A stretch of DNA of 64,000 nucleotides, taken from positions 7,812,001 to 7,876,000 of the forward strand of contig JAPFFF010000002.1 of NCBI GenBank assembly GCA_039105265.1, in the 5' to 3' direction. Shown one piece after another: positions 19,456 to 29,000 of the stretch; position 1 is the first letter of the stretch; the number at the start of each line of letters is the position of its first letter. Position numbers and translations under genes: made by a program. Origin of the DNA: Tritrichomonas musculus. Lineage: Eukaryota > Parabasalia > Tritrichomonadida > Tritrichomonadidae. The notes under the pieces are model-generated. The model was given only the letters and a program-made list of their open reading frames with translations. It did not search any database and was not told where the DNA came from.

Positions 19456-19734
19456 TATAATTGGTATTTGTGATTTTATAATATTGAAAAATATATAATA
19501 GAATGTATTGATGTTTATTTTAAGATTAAAATCAAAAAATACATTCTTTTTTTATGAAATATTTGAGAATGAATTACGATCATATATTTATCAAAAAGTT
19601 TAATTGAAAATTCTGATATCAAAAGTAGAGAAAAAAAATTCTCGATCTCTGAAATCGATCTCGAGAATCTGTGTATATTTATGTATCGATATCAAAAAGT
19701 CAATCAATTATCGATCTCGAGAATCGGAGAATAA
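19456..19734 (+). repeat. 279-bp direct repeat, copy A
   Basis: This copy matches 20217-20494 at roughly 95% identity with few small gaps. It begins TATAATTGGTATTTGTG and ends AATCGGAGAATAA. It includes the TCGATCTCGAGAATC motifs. Unlike copy B, it is not followed by the terminal CAAGTC, and runs into AAGTGCATCC instead. Confidence 0.85.
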
Positions 19735-19886
19735 AGTGCATCCAAAAAAGATAATCCACCTCTTATAAAAAGTTTAACTTTTTGAAAACATTTCAATGAA
19801 AACTCGTTGCTAAGTGGATTATCGTTTTTGAAACCACTTTAACAACATATATTTAACGTAAATTTTATTTTTGGCAATTTTAAGTT

Positions 19887-20024
19887 GGGAAATCGTAATC
19901 GCCCGTAATCGTAATTGCAAAAGAGCAAAAAAGTTCCAGACTTTTTTTTCTATGGTACGATACAAGGTCAATATTGACCTAAACCACCACGTTCAATTAC
20001 GATTAAGGGCGATTACGATTTCCC
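19887..20024. mobile_element. 138-bp Mutator-like MITE with 9-bp target duplication
   Basis: The 31-bp ends (19887-19917 and 19994-20024) are inverted copies differing at one base; they begin GGGAAATCGTAATCGCCC. The element is flanked by perfect 9-base direct repeats TTTTAAGTT (19878-19886 and 20025-20033). A 9-bp target duplication is the hallmark of Mutator-like (MULE) elements, which are known in trichomonads. There is no coding capacity. A perfect 16-base palindrome AGGTCAATATTGACCT lies in the centre (19965-19980). The near-perfect ends and intact duplication suggest a fairly young insertion. Confidence 0.8.
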
Positions 20025-20133
20025 TTTTAAGTTTTTCTGATTAATATTTTTACTTTAAATTAAGGTATTTTTTTTTTTTTTTTTTGAACTTTTTAGATTT
20101 TTTCCCCTCAATTTTTTTCTTTGCATATTTGTT

Positions 20134-20191
20134 CACAAATAGTTGAACTTTCAGATTTTTTCCTCTCAATTTGGATGTTCAACTATTTGTG
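20134..20191. repeat. Perfect 15-bp inverted repeat (stem-loop)
   Basis: CACAAATAGTTGAAC (20134-20148) and its exact inverse (20177-20191) are separated by 28 bases. The stem could form a hairpin in DNA or RNA. It lies between the MITE and repeat copy B and has no known role. Confidence 0.6.
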
Positions 20192-20216
20192 TTTTATAAT
20201 ATTTAAAAATAAAAAA

Positions 20217-20494
20217 TATAATTGGTATTTGTGATTTTATAATATTTAAAAATAAATAATAGAATGCATTGATGTTTATTTTAAGATTAAAATCAAAAAA
20301 TACATTCTTTTTTATGAAATATTTGAGATTAAAATACGATCATATATTTATCAAAAAGTTTAATTGAAAATTCTGATATCAAAAGCTGAGAAACAAAATT
20401 CTCGATCTCTGAAATCGATCTCGAGAATCTGTGCATATTTATGTATCGATATCAAAAAGTCAATCAATTATCGATCTCGAGAATCGGAGAATAA
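20217..20494 (+). repeat. 279-bp direct repeat, copy B
   Basis: Second copy of the repeat at 19456-19734. It continues directly into the right terminal inverted repeat of the enclosing element. The 26 bases just before it (TTATAATATTTAAAAATAAA-type) are also repeated inside it, a small tandem duplication. Confidence 0.85.
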
Positions 20495-20502
20495 CAAGTC
20501 TA

Positions 20503-23039
20503 CTTTCAATTCAATTTTTGAACATATCTATTTTTTCGTATCTTGGCTTTTAAATAATAAATAACAATAACTTTAATAAATTAATAAATATTAATAATTT
20601 GCATAAACAAAAATACATTTTTATTTAATGAATCATGCTTCTTGTATTTTTTTTTGGAAATAATGATCATTAAAATTATAATTTCAACTCGAAAACAAAT
20701 GATTAAACAATAATGAATTATCAGAAATAAACAACATGCAAATACCAATCAATTGCATTGAGAATTTTTGAGGAATTAAGTAAAGAAAACTCAATATTCA
20801 TCATAAATATCTTTTTTTGTCCCATCACTCAAAATATCATTATATATGTTACTGATTTTATAAATTATAAAATAATTTTTTGGTTTTTTTGTCTAAAAAA
20901 TATAAATACAGAGGAAGGTCAACTTATTTTTAACACAAAAACTCATAGTATTATTGGTTTGTATTTTTCACAAGTACATATAATATTTAATATAATATAT
21001 AATAGTTTTTCTATCTAAAATATCTATATAATTTATTTATATTATTGAGATAAAAATGTTTTATTCCAAAAAAATCTTATTTGAATGCATATTCAAATAT
21101 TTTTTCCTCTCAATTTTTTCCTTTCAAATTTAAGTTTTTATAATTTTACAAACTTTTCTTGATGGGATATTAATATTTTTTAAATATTTTTGCATATTTA
21201 ATCATTGATATAGATATAAAAAATAATTACTCATACGACGGTTTAAATCAATTCATATATTTGCTTGAGAGAATGTATAAAACTAATGATCGAGTGTAAC
21301 TCATCATGACTCTAATATAAAATTGGTAGTTGGGATTTGAAATTTAGTCGAATAAATAGATTTAATGTACGCATATATATCTAATATATTGTTTTCGAAT
21401 GATTTGGTGTGTTGAATTTGGGACAATATTTGATTTAATAGCATCAGTAATTATTTCAAAAAACTGATTATATCTCAGCCAAATTGTAAAAATATCGAAT
21501 CTCGACTGATTTATTCTAGTTATATTAGCAGATACTTTTAAATCATCATTTGATCTATCTTGAATTATTTGAAATTGAGAATCTCCATTTTTCATCGATT
21601 GTCCTTAATCAAATCATAAAAGTAATATTTATATATAATTATTATTATATAATTTATAAATAAAATAAAATTTTGAATTTATTAATTACATAACGCAAAA
21701 AAATGAAAACAATGTGAAAAAAAAGGACATTCAATTAGTTGACCCTCCTTTTTTTTATGATTTTAAAAAAGAAGGGGTTTCACTCAGGTGTCAAATCCGC
21801 TTTTCCATTAAATACGAGAATTTGAGAGTTGATAATTATATTTATATACTATTACATATATTTAATAATAATAATACTAATTTCGTAAAAAAATATTTAA
21901 TATTTATGAATATATATATGTTTAGTTATTTTATTTTTGAGAGAAAAACTGCTTTTTCTTCAGAAAATTAACATCTTGATAGTGACTTAGATTTATATAC
22001 GATTTTATATCAGGTTTTTTATATATTGTAATATCGATTGAAGATATTATATCCAAAATATTCTTCCAAATCATATGGCCAATTTTTGTATATTTATGTT
22101 TTCAATTTTTATAAAATTTCTGATATCAGAATTTTTTTTTTTTGAATATGACATGGTAGATGAAATGATTATTATCTCTATCAAAGCTTTACTGTTCTCC
22201 GCCTTTATTTTTAAATAGAGCCACTAAGTCTTTTTTTAAAAAATACCGACAATGTTTTGCTTTCAAAGAATAGCATTTTTTTGTCTAGTTATTATTAATT
22301 AAAAATAAGATTCTTAGATATCTCTTGAATTTTTATCATTTATAGAGCAAGCGTTAATAATAATGGTATTATTTTACTCGGCGGCTTTTATCTATTGCCC
22401 TTTTACAAAATTACGAATTCTCTATCAAATATCTACTATTTTTAATCAAAAGATTTAATTTATATATGCAATTATTAATAAATATCTAAATAAACTGAAT
22501 TATTCCAATATGTTAATTTTTATCGGAAAGATTTGTATAAATGCATTTGAAATAACTGCATTCCCATTTATTTTTATTCAATAATAAACAATTCCATCAA
22601 ATATTTGTATGTGGTTTTTTTTTGACTCTTTTATACATCTTTTTTGTGTTAAATTGCTCATATTTTTCTTCTTCAAAACAAATTTCATCTCACATGTCCT
22701 TTTCAAAATGATCATATGTAATATTTCAAAATTGGCCATATGGAATAGATTAAAAATAATAAAACCCAATTATCTGTCCATTAATAAAATAAATATTATA
22801 ATTTTAGAAAAATCCTATAGAGATTTGCAGAGTGCTGCCCCTTCTTTTAAAAAAGTTACGTTAAAAATCCGTTAATAAAAAATCTGATGTAAAAAAAGTA
22901 AAGGTTATTCATTATTTATGTGGAAAATTTTTATATGCCTTTTTATATGACAAAAAGTTTTATAAAGTTTTCTAAAAATTTTTTATTTTGTGACTTTATT
23001 TGGCCAAACATTTAATAAGATTAAAAGCAAAATTTTAAT
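20503..23039. other. 2.5-kb AT-rich gene desert
   Basis: No convincing gene, tRNA or rRNA was found. Short open frames (for example a 77-codon minus-strand frame at 21595-21362 and an 85-codon plus-strand frame at 21714-21971) have the biased composition expected by chance or from decay. TTTTTTCCTCTCAATTT-like tracts near 20100, 20155 and 21102 recur. Confidence 0.5.
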
Positions 23040-26000
23040 ATGATAAATGCTTTCAAGCGTTTTTTCGCTCGTTTGTTACATAAAGAAATTTCAATTTCTA
23101 ATCAAAACTTCAATAAATTTCTCTATAAATTTAACTTTTTGTATTTTAATTATTCTGATAATGATCAAATAGATTTTACTTTACAAAAAGACCTCAAAGA
23201 TAAAACAATCATAATAGATACATACAACAAGAAAGGCTACGATATTTTTATGCTTTGCTTTGATGAAAATTTAATCATATTTACAAAATCAGACTTTAGA
23301 TATTTGCGCAATTTTTTTTCCAAAAATTCTGATTCGACGATTTATTTTTTGACTGGTGGAATAAAAGAATACTTTTTTCAATACATTTATTTGACATATC
23401 TGGATAATTTTCACACAATTGAAAAAGAGGAACAATTTTCAATTGAGATTGACAGCTTTATTCATGAATTCCGAATCAGCAACACAGAATTTAACGAATT
23501 CTGGGTAATAATTAGGAGAAGCATTGCAGGAAGTTTAATAAGGAGAGCTTATAAGAATTCTTTTACTAATAGATTATTGAATTATAAAAATTTTTTCAAA
23601 GAAGAAAGTCAAAATTTAATTCCATCAGAATTGAAAAAAGATTACATCGTACTGAGAACTCTGGGATGCGGAAGTGCATCAAGTATTCAGCTTGTGTATG
23701 ACATTCGTAACACAAAAATATATACTTTTAAGGTTGTAAATCAAAGTGACTCAGAGTTTAACAAATTACTTAAGAGAGAAATTTATAATTATAAAACTAT
23801 ACATCACCCACTAATTCCAAGATTTTACGGAGAAAGCACACATTGGACAAATATGGGTATTGCTATTGAATTCATCAATGGAATTTCGTTAGATAGAATA
23901 GGAGATATGAAATTAAATTTATCTGAAAAAATAAAAATTATTTTTCAAATAATGATCGTTATTAAATACCTACATTCAAAGGAATTCATTTATCGCGATT
24001 TAAAGCCAAATAACATCATAGTTGATGAGAATAAAACAGCTGTTTTGATTGATTTCGATCGTATGATCCAGAATGAATCTCGAGGTGAGTATACATTGGA
24101 TTTTTCTCACATTTATTACGATCCTGAATTCCTTAAGAATGGCGAATATACGTATAAATCAGATATTTATTCACTAGGTGTTTTAATATATTTCATTATT
24201 TTCGAAAAAGTTTCTTTTAATGATATTCAACAAGGATTTATGAAACCAAGAAAATTTGATTATGAAAGATTATTTGATATTGATGAAACAAATTTGAACG
24301 AATTTTTAGAAATTTCAAGAAATTGTTCTAATAAAACTCCAGAGAAACGGCCAACTATCACAGAATTAATTGAAAATTTTTATAACACTTTTTTTGTCAA
24401 AATTAACAACAAATCAGCTCCTAGTTACAAGCTGGAACCAATTAAAAACTTTAATGATGAAACAGAATACAATCAATACATGTTTCTCCTTTCTGAATCA
24501 TCAAATCCTTTTGCATTATTCGAGCTAGGCAAGCTTTATCAAAACAGGAAAAAACAAGCTGATGACATCAATAAAGCAATTCAGTACTATCAACGTGCCG
24601 CTTCTCAAAATTTTATTGCAGCAAAGCTTCAAATTGGCATTTTATATGAAGAAGGGAAATTCATTCAACGAGACTTGGACCAAGCAATTCAGTGTTTCAA
24701 TGACATTTTGAATTCATCAACAAATGAGGAGTTAAAAAATGAAGCACAAAATCATCTTAAGATTTCAATGAGTTTAAAAGATTCAGAAGCGATTTTGAAT
24801 TTGGGCGATTTTTATTTTTTTGGTACAAATGTTACTAAAGATTTTATGAAAGCCGAAAAGATTTTTCAACGATCAGCAGAACAAAACAACTCATATGCAC
24901 TTTATCAACTTGGAAACATGTATTTTAATGGCCATGGCGTTTCAATAGACTATAAAAAAGCATTCAAATATTTCAAATCATCAGCTGATAAAAATAATCA
25001 GCATGCTTGTTTAAATTTAGGAAACATGTATTTAAAAGGAATTGGAGTTAACCAGGACTATAAAAAAGCTAAAGAATATTATGAAAAATCAGCTGAACAA
25101 AATAATCAATACGCACTCTGCCAGCTTGGAAATATCTATTATTATGGACAAGGAGTAAATCATAACTATGAAATTGCTTTCAAATATTACAAATTAGCTG
25201 CTGAGCAATTTAATCCTGAGGCATTGTTGCAATTAGGTAACATTTATTATTTTGGAAATGGAGTCAAAAAAGATTATGCAGAAGCAAGAAAATATTATGA
25301 GATCTGTGAAAAATACGATGATCAACACGCTTATCTGCAATTGGGAAATATTTATTATTATGGAAAAGGAGTTGAAATAGATTATTTAAAGGCCAAAGAA
25401 TATTTTGGAAAATCTGCAAATTTAAAAAATTCAGAGGCCATGATAAGATTGGGTGATATTTATTACTTTGGAAACGGAATTCCTCAAAACTACTCGTTGG
25501 CAAAAAAATATTACATAGAATCTACAAAATTAAAGAATTCAGAAGCTTTTTTTCGGCTTGGAAATCTTTATTATTATGGAAATGGAGTTCCTCAGAGTTA
25601 TTCTCAAGCAAAAGAGTATTATGATATATCTGCAATAATGAATAATTCAGATGCTTTTTTTCAAATAGGAAACATGTACTACTATGGAGATTATTTAGAA
25701 AAGAACTATTCAGAAGCGATGAAATTTTATGAAAAATCTGCAAATCAAGGAAATTCAAAAGCGTTATTAAAATTAGGAGATATGCATTTTTTTGGAATTC
25801 ATGTTCTGCAAAGCTATCAAGAAGCCTTAAATTATTATAAACTGGCAGCAGAAAAGGATAATGCAGATGCATATATAAGATTAGGAAATATTTACTTTTA
25901 TGGATATGGAATTGATCAAGATTATTCTATAGCAAAAAAATATTATGAATATGCAGCAAATCAGAATATTCCAGATGCATTTTTGCATTTAGGAAATCTA

Positions 26001-29000
26001 TACAACTATACTGAAAAGAATTATTCGAAAGCAATAGAATATTATGAAAAACCAGAGATGAAGACAAATTCTAATGCTCTTTATCAACTAGGAAATCTTT
26101 ACAACTTTGGAAATGGAGTTGAACAGAATTATGAGAAAGCCATAGAATATTATAAGCAATCAGCGAATTATGGAAATTCAGATGCACTTTTTCAATTGGG
26201 AAATATTTACTTCAATGGAAATAGCGTTGAAAGAGATTACTCAAAAGCTAAAGAATATTTTACATTAGCAGAAAAATATAACAATCCAAAGGCCATTTTT
26301 CAGTTAGGAAACATGTGTTACTTTGGATATGGAACAAAAAAGAAGTATGATGCAGCAAAAAATTATTTTGAAAAGTCAGCAAAACTTGGCAATCCTGAAG
26401 CTTTTTTTCAACTAGGCAATCTTTATTATTTTGGACACGGTGTTGGACAAAACTACATAAAAGCCAGAGAGTGTTATGAAAATGGGGCCAATTTAAAAAA
26501 TTCAGACTCACTTTTTCAATTAGGAAATCTCTATGAAAACGGTTATGGAGTTGAAAAAAATATTGAAACGGCTTTGAAATATTATAAAGAATCTGCAAAT
26601 CTCAAAAATTCATTTGCACAGTTGCAGTTAGGTGACATATATTATTCAGGCAATGGTGTTAAACAAGACTATCTGATAGCAAAGAAATATTATGAAGAAT
26701 CAGCACAACAAAACAATTCAAATGCTCTTTTTCAACTAGGAAACATGCATTTTTTTGGGCATGGAACAGAAATAAATTACAACAAAGCGAGAGAATATTA
26801 TGAAAAATCAGCAGAGCAGAACAATTATGATGCATTTTTCCAATTGGGAAATATGTACTATTACGGTTATGGTGTTGAACAAAGCTATACAAAAGCAAAA
26901 GAATATTATATTAAACTAAAGAAAGAAGATAATTCAGATGCGCTTTTTCAATTAGGAAACATTTATTTCAATGAAAAGGACTATACGAAAGCCATTAATT
27001 ATTATGAATTATCAGGTAAAAAATGCAATTCTTTTGCACAGAATCAATTGGGAGTCATTTATCTTAATGGAATTGGCGTTGATGCAAACTATCAAAAAGC
27101 AATTAAATATCTAAAAATGTCCGCAGGTCAAAATAACATGTCAGCTATTTTTAGTCTAGGTAATATTTATTTCAATGGCATTGGAATTGAACGAAATTTC
27201 GCAAAAGCTAAACATTATTTCACAGAATCAGCTAAAGATAACAATGCAGAAGCTCTTTATTATCTTGGGCTCATTTATGAAAACGGTTATTCTGTTTTAG
27301 AAGATAAAGCAATTGCCAAAGAATATTATAAAAAATCAGCCAATTTAAATTATTCAGATGCATTTATCAAACTAGGTGATTTTTTCTTATGCGGAATTGG
27401 CGGGAAAAAAAATAAGAAAGCGGCAAGAAAATGCTATAAATCAGCAAAGAAACTTAAAAATTCAGACGCAGAAGAAAAATTGGCAAGTTTAAATAATGAC
27501 AGAAATAATTTAATTTCAAAAAACAAAAGTAAGAATTACTTATTCAATAAGGAATATATTCAACAATATTTCATGAAAAATTTAAATGATGAAAAGCAAG
27601 ATTATAGTACAACGAATAAAAATGAAGAGGATCAATTGTTCAGTAAAGATTTTATAGAAAATTATTCACAAGAAACTACTTCTATTAATTTCGATGAATT
27701 GACCAATTCTCAGAAACTTGAAGAATATGCAGAGAAAGATTTTGAACAATCAAAAAATGATTTGATGGAATCACAGCAAGTAAATGATTCAGATGCACTT
27801 TTGATATTAGGCAATCTTTATTTTTGCGGTGACAATGTTCAACAAGACTATAGTAAAGCTAGAAAATATTATGAATTATCAGCATATCAAGCCAATTCAG
27901 ATGCTCTGGTAAAGTTGGGCGATCTTTATTTTAATGGACAAGGAGTTGAAAAAAGTTATGAAAAAGCGTTTTTATATTATAATAAAGCAAAAGACAATTC
28001 AGTAGCATTAAAAAAAATAGGAGATATGTATCTAGATGGCTTGGGAGTTGAGAAAAATAATACAAAAGCACTGAGTTATTATGAAAAGTCTTCACAGCTA
28101 AATAATTCTGATGCTATTTTGAAATTAGGTGACATTTACTTTAAAGGTTTAGGAGTTGACAAAGACATTAAAAGAGCCAGATATTATTATGATATTGCAG
28201 CTCAACATAATGATCCTAAAGGATTATTTATGCTAGGATGCATTTATGAAAATGGACTTGGAGTTGATATTGATAATGCTTCTGCATTCGGCTTTTATGA
28301 AAAAGCTACACAACTCGGCAATTCAGATGCAGCATTTAGATTGGGATTTTATAATGAGTATGGAATTGTTGTTCAACAAGATATTAAAAAAGCTATTTAT
28401 TATTATTTGCAAGCTGGCAAAAAAGTGCCAAAAGCATACGTTTGTTTAGGGGATATTTTTTATAATGGCAAATATGTTGAAAAAAGTTACAAAAAAGCCA
28501 AAGAATATTATGACATGGCTGCAAAACAGAATGATTCAGATGCTCTTATTAAGCTGGGTGATCTCCATTACATTGGTTTTGGGGCTGATTTTAATCTCAA
28601 AGCGGCAAAATATTACTATGAATTATCTGCTAAACTAAATAATCCAGAAGCTTTTTTTAAATTGGGCGAGCTTTATTTCAATGGATTTGATTTCAAAATA
28701 GATTATCAAAAGGCAATACAATATTATCAAAAGGCAGCAAGTTTGAATAATTCAGATGCTTTTTGTAAACTGGGTAAAATTTATTATGAAGGAAATATAC
28801 TTGAAAAAGATTATGAAAAAGCTCTTTATTATCTAAACTCGGCCATTGACAATGACAAACATAACTCAGAAGCATTTTTTCTACTTGGAGAGATTTATGA
28901 AAAAAGAAATTCTCATGATAAAGCTCTTAAAAACTATGAATTATCTTCTCATCTAAAAAATTCAAAAGCTTATATAAAATTGGGTGATATATACAAAAAT

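Larger units (their letters stand above)
19266..20500. mobile_element. AT-rich terminal-inverted-repeat element, non-autonomous
   Basis: The left end GACTTGTTATT (from 19266) and the right end AATAACAAGTC (to 20500) are inverted copies, each flanked by TA, as in Tc1/mariner-type insertions. The match continues 3 bases beyond each TA (AAG / CTT), so the exact boundary is uncertain. The inside has no coding capacity, but it is full of short palindromes: GATATC, TCGATCTCGAGA and a perfect 16-base palindrome GAGATCTCGAGATCTC near 19422-19437. It contains 279-bp direct repeats and a nested MITE. No family name can be given. Confidence 0.5.

Noticed and set aside
19277-19498. 73-codon plus-strand frame at the left end of the inverted-repeat element
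   Set aside because: It overlaps palindromic GATATC and TCGAGA repeats, has no domain, and the matching frame near copy B differs; not a transposase remnant that can be supported.
19456-20494. The 279-bp direct repeats as long terminal repeats of an LTR element
   Set aside because: The 482 bases between them have no coding remnant, no primer-binding site or polypurine tract was seen, and inverted ends with TA flanks fit a DNA element better.
21362-21595. 77-codon minus-strand frame in the gene desert
   Set aside because: No initiator close by, no recognisable family, and composition fits chance in AT-rich DNA.
21714-22875. Two 85- to 88-codon plus-strand frames rich in Ile, Phe, Tyr and Asn
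   Set aside because: Composition is that of translated AT-rich DNA, and there is no homology or start context.
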